Below are positions 15,093 through 22,529 of a DNA stretch of 28,976 nt, in pieces. The DNA is from Candidatus Saccharimonadota bacterium (GTDB taxonomy: Bacteria > Patescibacteriota > Saccharimonadia > Saccharimonadales > UBA4665): the NCBI GenBank assembly GCA_029288515.1, contig JARIHB010000070.1, positions 1 through 28,976 on the forward strand. Reading direction: 5' to 3'. The notes below the pieces were generated by a model. It made no database searches, was not told the origin of the DNA, and saw nothing but the letters and a program-made list of their open reading frames with translations. Numbering within the stretch: the first letter of the stretch is position 1; each line of letters begins with the position of its first letter. The translations under genes and the position numbers were made by a program.

Positions 15093-15959
15093 TCAAAAGG
15101 TGATGGTATGCAAAGAGCAATAATGCTTGCTATCATTCAAGCCTTTGCAGAGTTTCGGCGTCAGCAATCAGCGGGTTGCTCCTTTTTATTTTTACTAGAT
15201 GAGGCAGAACTACATTTGCACCCCTCAGCGCAAAGACTATTAAAGAAAGTCCTTGAAGATATTTCGCATACCGACCAAGTTTTATTAAATACTCATTCTT
15301 CTGTTTTGGTAGTTGATGAATGTAGCGGACAAAAGTTATTTAAAGTTGAGAAGTCGAATAAAGTAACGACAATATCCGCTGTTCAGGAAATCGAAAAAAT
15401 GGACGTCATATTTGAACTACTTGGTGGCAGCCCTTATGACCTATTGTTACCGCGTAACTTTTTGATTGTCGAGGGGAAGTCGGAGTATGAGCTACTAACC
15501 AGGATTGCTAAGAAGTTCTACAGCGAGAGTTTTAAAGGTCTAAAAATATTATTTGCCGGCGGTGATATTGTTGAGCAAGAAGAATCGATTACAGCAGTAC
15601 ATAAGACGTTGACTCCCCTGGTAGGTAGTGATAATGCAATTTACAAGGACAGGTTGGTAGTGCTACTCGATAAGCCCAATACTCAGCAACGAAAGGCTTA
15701 CGATACATTTAAGCGTTCGTACCGATATTTAGCTGGCTCAGGCAGAATATTTGAGCTACCCGAGAACGCTCTAGAGCAGTATTACCCACAGCCTTGGAAA
15801 AAGAATGCAGAAGAAATAAAAGCGCTTCAAGCAATTCCCGAACGTAAAAAGACTTTAGCGGTTGAAGTCGCAGATAATATCTCACAAGCCGAATTTGAGG
15901 AGCAAATGAGCGTTCTGTATTCAGCACTTGTCAAATGTAATGAAGAGGCTTTTAACTAA
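15093..15959 (+). pseudogene. N-truncated OLD-family ATPase/TOPRIM nuclease
   Basis: The frame picks up mid-protein at SKGDGMQRAIMLAIIQAF, the ABC-type signature region of OLD-like ATPases. It continues with Walker B LFLLDEAELHLHPSAQ, switch His LLNTHSSVLV, then a TOPRIM domain (FLIVEGKSEYELL with the catalytic Glu, LVVLLDKPN with the Asp). The whole N-terminal half, including Walker A, is absent. Homology starts exactly where the recombinase remnant on the opposite strand ends. ATG 15108 lies in the middle of the ATPase motif and has no ribosome binding site, so a functional product is unlikely. OLD proteins act in phage defence or interference; the intact ancestor could have been a defence gene. 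Confidence 0.78.
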
Positions 15960-16010
15960 GCTCCTACCACAAAGACGTCAATCGACTCGAAGCAAAAGGA
16001 TAGGGGGACA

Positions 16011-16030
16011 TTAAGACGACGAAGTCTTAA
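16011..16030. terminator. Hairpin between the OLD remnant and the repeat protein gene
   Basis: TTAAGAC-6 nt-GTCTTAA between two convergent genes, overlapping the stop codon of the minus-strand gene. Weak stem and no U-tract in either direction; possibly a weak bidirectional terminator. Confidence 0.35.
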
Positions 16031-16434
16031 TTAAAAAATCTAGATTCAGTCTCAATTCTCTTAAGAAAGGTTTCAGTGTCAATTGCATGGCTATGATACT
16101 TATTGCAAGTCAAGTGTCCATAAAACCTATTATCTAGGAAAATTTTAGGAGGCTCATTTGCATACTTATTAAAAGGACTTTTAGAGGAGTACTTACTACC
16201 GTAATTACCATAGGGATTAAAAATCGAGGTGCTTGAGTACTTACTACCGTAATTACCATAGGGATTTGAAATACTTTCTGCATCGTACTTATTGCGTGAA
16301 AGTTTGCCTAGGAATGTACCATCAGGGCTTACAAGATAATTCCTATATTGAGAGAATGGTCCTACTTCAGTAGACTGAGCGTACAAATTCCTAATTAGCT
16401 CTTCATATAGCTTCTCGAAATTTTCTTTAGCCAT
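16027..16434 (-). CDS. YGSKYS tandem-repeat hypothetical protein
   Basis: A 135-aa soluble protein. After a helical N-terminus (MAKENFEKLYEELIRNLYAQ) come DGTFLGKLSRNKYDAESI and two 16-residue repeats of the form S-I-x-N-P-Y-G-N-Y-G-S-K-Y-S-S-x, ending in a partial third (SPFNKYANEPPKIF), then a second FYGHLTCNKYHSHAID block resembling the first GKLSRNKY block. This repeat pattern occurs as 'hypothetical protein' in diverse bacteria; no function is known to me. The ATG overlaps the stop of the upstream membrane-protein gene (8-nt overlap), so the two are translated together. The longer upstream frame is ruled out by that overlap. Confidence 0.75.
   Translation of the reverse strand: MAKENFEKLYEELIRNLYAQSTEVGPFSQYRNYLVSPDGTFLGKLSRNKYDAESISNPYGNYGSKYSSTSIFNPYGNYGSKYSSKSPFNKYANEPPKIFLDNRFYGHLTCNKYHSHAIDTETFLKRIETESRFFN
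16187..16266 (-). repeat. 48-bp tandem coding repeat
   Basis: A 32-nt block at 16187-16218 recurs identically at 16235-16266, spaced 48 nt (16 codons). It encodes the two NPYGNYGSKYS units. The nucleotide identity implies recent duplication or conversion. Confidence 0.85.
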
Positions 16435-16756
16435 TGACCTTCTCCAGAAGCTTAACCATTTCGGCCGCCGCCTGTTCGGGCGGGAGGGTGGCGATGAGCG
16501 CGGGTGCGGCAGCAAGCGCAATGTTTTCTTTACGTATCACCAGTATTTTATTTATGGGCCAGTATAAGAATGCTTCGATAATGGCTGCTGGAGCGTATAT
16601 GGCGGGCAATTTGTTTAGTACCCCGGCAACAATAAGGGCACTCCCAATGAGGAAAATCATGACGCTCATGCCGATAACAATTTGTTCGGCGCGTTTGTTG
16701 CTGGCCAGTACCGTATCTATACGGTCATACATAGCCTGGTTGGGGTCGGATGTCAT
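16427..16756 (-). CDS. Small membrane protein, partner of repeat protein
   Basis: A 109-aa protein with a short cytosolic N-terminus (MTSDPNQAMYDRIDTVLASN), two hydrophobic helices (about 26-46 and 51-68, the first VIGMSVMIFLIGSALIVAGV) and a soluble helical tail rich in Ala/Glu (PPEQAAAEMVKLLEKVNG). No family recognised. The start is supported by a minus-strand extended -10 TGCTACTAT ending 6 nt before the ATG. It shares its mRNA with the YGSKYS repeat protein through an 8-nt overlap, suggesting a membrane-linked two-protein unit. Confidence 0.75.
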   Translation of the reverse strand: MTSDPNQAMYDRIDTVLASNKRAEQIVIGMSVMIFLIGSALIVAGVLNKLPAIYAPAAIIEAFLYWPINKILVIRKENIALAAAPALIATLPPEQAAAEMVKLLEKVNG

Positions 16757-16895
16757 GCGGCAATAGTAGCACGACCAAACCGTGATGAGTAATGCTAATG
16801 TTTGCTTATTGATTGTACTTCTGGTCTGGTTGTCGGATTACCAAATTTAATATTTATTTAAGGACTTTCTGACTAACTCATGTTACATTCCACGC

Positions 16896-18116
16896 ATGCC
16901 AGAGACACTTGCACAACCCATACTTGATACTCCTGCACAATCATTTCGCGGTGTAGCAACCGTACCTACGGAAAATGTGCTTTTAGAGCCTACTCCACAA
17001 CTTGAGGCTGAACTGTCTATAACAGTTACGGGTCCATACGAAGCACGCCACCGTTCCGCCGAACACGTCAGTTTCAGCGAACGCTGGCGCACCAGCACAG
17101 TCCGCCGCAAAATCGGTGCTCTTGCTGCCGCCACTACTGCTTTTCTTGCCGTTGGCACATTGCTTGAAGCGGCACCAGCAACCGCTGATGACGGTGGTGT
17201 ATACAGAGTAGTCGGCACAGAGAAGGGCGTTTACGCCCGCAATTCTCCGCACGAGAATGACACTGAGCGCAAAGTTGGCCTGGGCGCCTACGACGGCGAC
17301 CACATCCAGGAGATATGCGGCGTAACTAACGGCGACCCTGTCGGCGAACGTAACAACCACACCTGGCACAAAGTAAAAGATTTAGACCGACCACATGAGG
17401 GTATATTCTGGATTAGTGACCACTGGCTGAATACGCCAAACCCAAGGAATGAGCTGACGCCGGGGGAGGCGGACTGCAACAACGGTCAGCAGACCAACGC
17501 TGAGTCGTTACAGCCTGCAGAAACTGTAAAACCTTTTGTCGAATTTGACCGTTCAGCTGCCGGACAATGGGGACGAGACCACGCTAGAGATGTACCACCC
17601 CCTGATGTAGATGCATGCACATACTTTGCCAGCAAAGTGCTAGAGGCGGGAGGTTTACCTCAGGACGGTACGTGGAATATGCGGTTCCATAACTTCAAGA
17701 TGAACGGTCAGCCGCGATATGGCACAGGGACTGCCTGGGTTGCACCTGAATTAGCATTATATCTCAACGGACTTCCATATGTGGATGTAATACCGTTAGG
17801 ACATATGAATGCCGGCAATAACAATCTCCCTAAGGCTAAATCTGGGGACATAATAGCGTATGTTTGGAACGGTGATGGTTTACCGACCGGCATCGAATCT
17901 CTCGGCAACGTAGAGCACCTATCTGTTGTAGTGGGCTCTTCGCCGGATAACCCGCAGTATCCCGTAGTTGCTGAATGGGGCCGCGATAACAGAACGCCTT
18001 ACGTTAGCAGAGGATGGACTTATTCAATGAAGACGCATGGCTGGCTTCAAGACGAAAAAGGGCAGTACAATATGTTTGCCTATCTTATCCATGTAAGGAA
18101 TGAAGGCGATTTATAA
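16896..18116 (+). CDS. Exported SH3-like/cysteine amidase-type protein
   Basis: A 406-aa protein. A 72-residue Pro/Glu-rich N-terminal extension precedes one hydrophobic segment (73-91, IGALAAATTAFLAVGTLLEA) with a possible signal-peptidase site at APATA/DD. An SH3-like stretch follows (VYRVVGTEKGVYARNSP ... HTWHKVKD), then an amidase_6/CHAP-like domain: C241 in DACTYFASKVLEAGGLP and H341 in NVEHLSVVVGS, with SGDIIAYVWNG between them. Such Cys/His domains cleave peptidoglycan or other amides outside the cell. That role is by family, not shown here. TGTTACATT (16881-16889) ends 6 nt before the ATG. A membrane-anchored gene follows 25 nt downstream. Confidence 0.75.
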   Translation: MPETLAQPILDTPAQSFRGVATVPTENVLLEPTPQLEAELSITVTGPYEARHRSAEHVSFSERWRTSTVRRKIGALAAATTAFLAVGTLLEAAPATADDGGVYRVVGTEKGVYARNSPHENDTERKVGLGAYDGDHIQEICGVTNGDPVGERNNHTWHKVKDLDRPHEGIFWISDHWLNTPNPRNELTPGEADCNNGQQTNAESLQPAETVKPFVEFDRSAAGQWGRDHARDVPPPDVDACTYFASKVLEAGGLPQDGTWNMRFHNFKMNGQPRYGTGTAWVAPELALYLNGLPYVDVIPLGHMNAGNNNLPKAKSGDIIAYVWNGDGLPTGIESLGNVEHLSVVVGSSPDNPQYPVVAEWGRDNRTPYVSRGWTYSMKTHGWLQDEKGQYNMFAYLIHVRNEGDL

Positions 18117-18141
18117 ATAATTAGCAGGGCGGTAACTATAA

Positions 18142-18744
18142 ATGGAACAGAACACTTCCAGCTCGCGACGTTTTATCAGACCTTTTCTTGCACATAAAAG
18201 CCTAACAGTGGCCGCACTCGTATTTGTTATACTTGCGCTCGGCGTGTACATCATATACCGGTTTTTCTTTTACGTACCCCCCGCCAAAATTAATTTCCAA
18301 GAATATGAGCCAGGCTATCTGCCCGCAGGCCTACAGACGCAGGATAAACATTGGGAACAATGGGTACGTAGACGACCTCAGCCGAGTCCTACTGAGCTCG
18401 ATTTCACCTTCAATAAGTACAATTCAATTAGGGAAGTAAAGAATGACGGTACTATTCGCGCACCCTTTGCCTATACATGTGAGGGCAATGGTGGCGAGAG
18501 TTGTGCTATTGCTATGACAAAGAACGGTCAGAAATACCGAACCACTATCGACAAAATGTCAGATAAGGACTACGAAACTATTGAATGGTTGAAAGGTGAT
18601 ACGCTCATTCTATTTTTCTACAATGCGCCACCTGACAAACCGCTGTCCGCCGATGAAGTAGGGAAGTTTATTGATTCCTTTAAACCGGTTAGTTATCACG
18701 GTTTGGGGCTGAAAAGATACTACGAGATTCCACCTAATAATTAA
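18142..18744 (+). CDS. Membrane-anchored hypothetical protein
   Basis: A 200-aa protein with a cationic N-terminus (SSRRFIRPFLAHKS), one transmembrane helix (about 21-45) and an external domain of about 150 residues. The domain contains FQEYEPGYLPAGL, a C-x5-6-C pair (YTCEGNGGESCAIAM) that could form a disulfide, and DTLILFFYN near the end. No family recognised; the first block recalls domains fused to anti-sigma or DUF4367-type proteins, but this is weak. It follows the amidase-type gene by 25 nt on the same strand and is probably co-transcribed. An accessory or self-protection role is possible but only inferred. Confidence 0.65.
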   Translation: MEQNTSSSRRFIRPFLAHKSLTVAALVFVILALGVYIIYRFFFYVPPAKINFQEYEPGYLPAGLQTQDKHWEQWVRRRPQPSPTELDFTFNKYNSIREVKNDGTIRAPFAYTCEGNGGESCAIAMTKNGQKYRTTIDKMSDKDYETIEWLKGDTLILFFYNAPPDKPLSADEVGKFIDSFKPVSYHGLGLKRYYEIPPNN

Positions 18745-18968
18745 GTAGTGTAATAAAGGCGTGTAACTCCCATGTCTTATCTGGACAATAAATATTCTTG
18801 ATACGAAACGGCTAAAATATCCCTCCATCGCGTAATTTCATCGCTTATGGTGTGTAAACTTTTACTAAGCTGGTGCACCAATATATGAACGTGCCAAACA
18901 CCCCGCAAGAGGTGTTTCTGTTTGCTAAAATAGAAATCAGACCAATTATTATCAAAGGAATAATCAAT
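18745..18968. promoter_or_regulatory. Intergenic region with hairpin and VOC gene promoter
   Basis: No gene seen in this 224-nt gap. AAACACC-8 nt-GGTGTTT (18896-18917) is a hairpin followed by CTGTTT, a possible terminator. An extended -10 TTTGCTAAAAT (18921-18931) follows and probably drives the VOC gene, giving a leader of about 30 nt. Confidence 0.45.
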
Positions 18969-19406
18969 ATGCCAACCATCAATCCTTACATCAACTTCAA
19001 CGGAAATGCCGAAGAAGCCTTTAATTTCTACAAGTCTGTGTTTGGCGGAGAGTTTCAAAAGATTATACGCTTCAAAGATCTAGAAAGCGCTGAGTTCGCT
19101 GTGCCGGAAGAAGAAGCAAATAAAATTATGCGGATTGTTTTGCCGATTGGCGGGAATACTTTAATAGCCAATGATGTTCCTAAAAGTATGGGCCGAGTAA
19201 ATGAAAATGAAAATAGATCCAAGATAGCGGTGTACACAGAGACTAAAGAAGAGGCCGATAAATTATTCAAGGGGCTTTCAGAAGGCGGCACTGTAGAAAT
19301 GCCTATGGCAGAGAGCCCTTGGGGCACTTATTTTGCTATGTTCAGGGATAAGTACGGTATCGAATGGACAGTAGAATTCGGCCCAAACGCAAATGCGCAA
19401 GCATAG
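18969..19406 (+). CDS. VOC family protein (PhnB-like)
   Basis: A 145-aa glyoxalase/bleomycin-resistance superfamily protein of the PhnB-like subgroup. Marks are TINPYINFNGNAEEAFNFYK (the 'F-x-G-N-A-E-E-A' block), SVFGGEFQKI, MRIVLPIGGNTLIANDVP, and WGTYFAMFRDKYGIEWTVEF near the end. Function is unassigned for most members; metal-dependent small-molecule chemistry is possible. I place the start at 18969: the family N-terminus begins there and AAAGGAA (18954-18960) is a suitable ribosome binding site. The longer frame from 18873 has no similarity. Confidence 0.9.
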   Translation: MPTINPYINFNGNAEEAFNFYKSVFGGEFQKIIRFKDLESAEFAVPEEEANKIMRIVLPIGGNTLIANDVPKSMGRVNENENRSKIAVYTETKEEADKLFKGLSEGGTVEMPMAESPWGTYFAMFRDKYGIEWTVEFGPNANAQA

Positions 19407-19500
19407 AGTAATTTCTTAAGGATACTTAACACGGAGATGAAAATCGAACGTTTAATGCTACAAAGTAACAATCTTGAAGAAGGCTAGCAGATAAATTGAA

Positions 19501-19611
19501 CTACCCGACCAGCTCTTTTAGTTTATAACCATCCACATGGTCAGAGCTGATAGTTAGAAATATGCCAGCGATCCGGTACCACGAAGGATTATGCTCAAGG
19601 AACTCGCACAT
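19501..19611 (-). CDS. Possible 36-aa ORF or gene remnant
   Basis: In the 234-nt gap between the VOC gene and the next hydrolase, the minus strand has ATG at 19611 preceded by AAGGAG at 4-nt spacing. It encodes MCEFLEHNPSWYRIAGIFLT plus 16 more residues before TAG. It reads like protein but matches nothing I know and is very short; it may be the 3' stub of a lost gene. The rest of the gap holds nothing else I can support. Confidence 0.3.
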   Translation of the reverse strand: MCEFLEHNPSWYRIAGIFLTISSDHVDGYKLKELVG

Positions 19612-19640
19612 CTGACTCCTTTTTGTTATAAAATTCTGGT

Positions 19641-20414
19641 ATGGCTAAAGTTACATCGCGGGACGGGACGACGATCACCTATGACAAAAAAGGACAAGGA
19701 CCACTATTTGTTTTAGTACTTGGTGCGCTCAATAGGCGGAGTCAAGGCAAAAAACTTATGGAGTTATTAGCCGGCCGTTTCACAGTGGTCAGTTATGAAC
19801 GCCGAGGTAGGGGTGATAGTACGGATATACTGCCGTATTCTACCGATAAAGAGGTTGAAGATATAGAGGCGCTAATCGACGAACTTGGCGGTAGTGCTTA
19901 TCTGTATGGTCATTCCTCGGGCTGCGTGCTTGCCTTAATGGCTGCTAAAAAACTAAGCGGCAAGGTTAATGGCTTGGCGCTCTACGAGTTACCGTATAAC
20001 GCGGATCCTTCGGCTCAAAAAGTGTCCCAAGCCTACAGGAAAGAGCTTGCACAGCTTCTATCCGAAGATAAACGAGGAGATGCGGTTGCGCTATTCGTTA
20101 AGTCGGTTGGTGTAACCGATAAGCAAATTGCAGCAATGGAGCGCCTGCCAATGTGGAAGGGATTGACCGCAATGGCGCCTACGCTTGCCTATGATACCAT
20201 CGAGCTTATGGGGCAGTACCCGGCGCTAGATACTAAGCACATTGCGGCAAAGACGTTAGTAATGTATGGTGGGGCAAGCCCAGTTTTTATGAGTGATACG
20301 GCACAGAAACTGTCAATAACCATGCCACATGCCCAGCTTCGTCCGCTGGATGGACAAACCCACGATGTTAAGGCAGATGCACTCGCCCCAGTACTCGCTG
20401 AATTCTTCGACTAG
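19641..20414 (+). CDS. Alpha/beta hydrolase
   Basis: A 257-aa serine hydrolase of the alpha/beta fold. The pattern is that of small esterase or haloperoxidase-like enzymes: early strand PLFVLVLGALNRRSQG (oxyanion region), VVSYERRGRGDS, nucleophile elbow YGHSSG (S92), an acid in GGASPVFMSD, and H241 in LDGQTHDV. No signal peptide. The start is fixed by an extended -10 TTGTTATAAA (19623-19632), which ends 8 nt before the ATG (leaderless). Substrate unknown. Confidence 0.92.
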   Translation: MAKVTSRDGTTITYDKKGQGPLFVLVLGALNRRSQGKKLMELLAGRFTVVSYERRGRGDSTDILPYSTDKEVEDIEALIDELGGSAYLYGHSSGCVLALMAAKKLSGKVNGLALYELPYNADPSAQKVSQAYRKELAQLLSEDKRGDAVALFVKSVGVTDKQIAAMERLPMWKGLTAMAPTLAYDTIELMGQYPALDTKHIAAKTLVMYGGASPVFMSDTAQKLSITMPHAQLRPLDGQTHDVKADALAPVLAEFFD

Positions 20415-20527
20415 ACTACCTGCCGTAGGCGCGCAGTGGCCACGGTAAGCGACCCGTGACCCGCAAAATATGGATGTAATCAAATAATACCTGTTTTTTA
20501 TAAGAAACATCGTACTATATATTAATC

Positions 20528-21124
20528 ATGACAGAGTACGAGTACTTGGGCCAAGCTGATGCAGATACAGTCGCACACATAATTGCACTATCGACTGAAA
20601 CGCTTCTTGCAAATCCTGATGTTAGCGATGATTGCACACGCTTTGAAGAGGGGAGGCGCGCGCTGGATCAGGATAAGCTCGGCATATCTGGACTCTGTAT
20701 GGAATCTTCAGACGCCGTAACCAGAGCAGCGCATGCCTTAGGTGTCGTCGCTGCCCGTGAGCCACTTGTTGGCTGGCATTTTATAACGTACTTTGGCCCG
20801 CTCAACCGTATGCCAAGCGAAGATGACCTTATACTGTGCAGAACCTGGGGTCAGTACGATAACGATTTGTATACCAGCAATCATCCTCTCGCGCGGAAGC
20901 CCTTTTTTGGCCCCCGAAAAGAGTTGGCAGCCTTGCTGCCCGGCTCGCAAGGAAGGTTTGAACCCGAATCGGTAATGTACCGCCAATTGGTGCATGCGCC
21001 TGGCCGTTCACCCGCACGCCGCCGTCCATGGCTGGCAACGGAGCCACAAGAGCTCGTGCGCACGAATTTTGTTATGGGCCAAAGCAAGCTGCCAGCGCCT
21101 GCTGCTGATTCTCACTGGTTATAG
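20528..21124 (+). CDS. Hypothetical protein, possible cysteine-hydrolase fold
   Basis: A 198-aa soluble protein I do not recognise. ISGLCMESSDAVTRAAHALG (C57) followed by VGWHFITYFGP (H84) and DDLILCRTWGQY has the spacing and 'TWGQ(F/Y)' ending of transglutaminase/papain-like proteins whose triad is Cys-His-Asp. The position expected to hold Asp is Cys104 here, so the match is incomplete. The C-terminal third is Pro/Arg-rich and low in predicted structure. TATATA (20516-20521) ends 6 nt before the ATG, consistent with a leaderless start. Monocistronic by appearance. Confidence 0.55.
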   Translation: MTEYEYLGQADADTVAHIIALSTETLLANPDVSDDCTRFEEGRRALDQDKLGISGLCMESSDAVTRAAHALGVVAAREPLVGWHFITYFGPLNRMPSEDDLILCRTWGQYDNDLYTSNHPLARKPFFGPRKELAALLPGSQGRFEPESVMYRQLVHAPGRSPARRRPWLATEPQELVRTNFVMGQSKLPAPAADSHWL

Positions 21125-21222
21125 CCTTCCTTGCGTGCAGTTGATCGATTGTGTCCTTGAGGTAGTATTGTAGCCGCCCTAAGCATACAATGTTTTTAGA
21201 CACTAAATGAGGCTGTAACTGT

Positions 21223-21831
21223 ATGAGAAAAATAATCGTCCAAGAATTTATTACTTTAGACGGAGTCATGCAAGCACCGGGCGGGCCTGATGAAGATGCG
21301 TCGAGTGGCTTCAAGTATGGCGGGTGGACTGCGCCGTACTTTGCCGAAGCTGATGGAGCAGCTGATGAGTTCATGCAGAAATGGATGCAATCCACAGACA
21401 TTCTTTTGGGCCGAAAAACATTCGATATTTTTGCTGCTTACTGGCCTGAACATGCCGACATGTGGCCAGGCATTAATGACGTTACCAAATATGTGATGTC
21501 CAACACGCTGAATGAGAATAAGACTGGTTGGAAAAACGTAGTTTTCTTCAAAAACATTGATGACATTAAAAAACTCAAGGATTCAGAAGGCTCTGATATT
21601 AAGGTCCATGGAAGCGGCAACCTAGCTCAGACATTGTTTAAGCATGATTTAGTTGATGAGCTGTGCCTCATGACGTTCCCTATTACGCTTGGTACAGGCA
21701 AGCGGCTATTTGGCGAGGGTACTATTCCTGCGGCTTTTACGATGACAGACAGTTTGATTACCCCAAATGGTGTGATTTTTGCCAACTACAAGCGCGCCGG
21801 GGAAGTTACGACAGGTACTGTTAGCGCCTGA
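21223..21831 (+). CDS. Dihydrofolate reductase family protein (RibD C-terminal-like)
   Basis: A 202-aa protein of the DHFR/RibD C-terminal superfamily, NADPH-binding. Marks are KIIVQEFITLDGVMQAPGGP at the N-terminus, DILLGRKTFDIFAAYWP (the G-R-x-T-x-x-x-F block), VHGSGNLAQTLFKHDLVDEL (nucleotide-binding glycine turn) and PITLGTGKRLFGEGT. These stand-alone proteins are usually annotated 'dihydrofolate reductase family'; true folate or riboflavin activity is unproven. GAGG at 21210-21213 is a weak ribosome binding site, and TACAAT (21186-21191) is a candidate -10. It is convergent with the next gene and overlaps it by 11 nt. Confidence 0.9.
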   Translation: MRKIIVQEFITLDGVMQAPGGPDEDASSGFKYGGWTAPYFAEADGAADEFMQKWMQSTDILLGRKTFDIFAAYWPEHADMWPGINDVTKYVMSNTLNENKTGWKNVVFFKNIDDIKKLKDSEGSDIKVHGSGNLAQTLFKHDLVDELCLMTFPITLGTGKRLFGEGTIPAAFTMTDSLITPNGVIFANYKRAGEVTTGTVSA

Positions 21832-22438
21832 TGTTATCTAAGTGCCGCGAGACCTCTAGTCCTTCGTATGCCAGGTAAACGTATAATAGACAATCTACTA
21901 CCAGTAGAACAATCTGCCCTCCATGCATCAATGAGGCATAAGTAGGTGTGATTATCCACAGCAAGCAGGCAAACCATAACGCTGCTATGCCGGGCACCGC
22001 GATGGCCAGAAACGATGGCAACCTACCTCGTATCTTACGGAGTAAGCGTGGTTTTTTGTATAGCCTATCGCCTCGAAAGGTCTCCCATGCCCATAACGTT
22101 TTAGTTTTATAGGGCGTGCCGTCAAGCAGGTGAGCGGCTGCCGGCCGTAATTCTTTATGAATGTATTCCGCTGCAACCGCGAGCGCGCTCTCCTGAGCGG
22201 CAAATATAAGACCCAATATAAAAAATATGATCGGTGACGCCAGGAGTAACCAGATCTGCCATGCCTCATTCACCTGTGTTAAAAGGCCTACAATACCGCT
22301 CGCCAGGGTGATGCTGATTGCTATAGTGGTAAACTCATTTTTGGTACGATCTGCAATCTCAGCACGCAGCATTTTATATTCTTCCACATACATAGCCAGC
22401 AGCCTGTCGGCATGTTTATCTGATGCATCCGAAGCCAT
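21821..22438 (-). CDS. Four-helix membrane hypothetical protein
   Basis: A 205-aa protein with a charged helical N-terminus (DKHADRLLAMYVEEYKMLRA), a pair of hydrophobic helices (about 40-55 and 61-80), a 55-residue soluble loop with many Lys/Arg, and a second helix pair at about 144-190. No family recognised; the layout resembles small effector-like membrane proteins but no signature supports that. On the minus strand TAGACT ends 6 nt before the ATG, so a leaderless start is likely. The 3' end overlaps the DHFR-family gene. Confidence 0.75.
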   Translation of the reverse strand: MASDASDKHADRLLAMYVEEYKMLRAEIADRTKNEFTTIAISITLASGIVGLLTQVNEAWQIWLLLASPIIFFILGLIFAAQESALAVAAEYIHKELRPAAAHLLDGTPYKTKTLWAWETFRGDRLYKKPRLLRKIRGRLPSFLAIAVPGIAALWFACLLWIITPTYASLMHGGQIVLLVVDCLLYVYLAYEGLEVSRHLDNIRR

Positions 22439-22529
22439 ATCGGCAGTCTAGCGCATGCTCTGGCTTATGGGAAGTGCCCAAAGTAATTGCTTTTAAGCCC
22501 AGACATCTTTAAACTTAAACATAAGATAT

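Noticed and set aside
15012..15107. Upstream in-frame extension of the OLD fragment (FEIFGEARN...)
   Set aside because: It first looked like more OLD sequence, but it is exactly antisense to the recombinase tail, so OLD homology is taken to begin at about 15093.
14923..15123. Plus-strand 66-codon hydrophobic ORF
   Set aside because: It lies opposite the recombinase remnant, whose sequence is more protein-like, and crosses the junction at 15093; a shadow frame.
15093..15959. Gabija-type defence system (GajA-like OLD nuclease)
   Set aside because: The protein lacks its ATP-binding N-terminus, and no GajB-like helicase is adjacent; the window's UvrD helicase is 11 kb away in an EndoQ operon.
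16187..16266. Short regularly spaced repeats that could suggest a CRISPR array
   Set aside because: Only two copies, with the 16-nt gap and repeats in one continuous reading frame; this is a coding tandem repeat.
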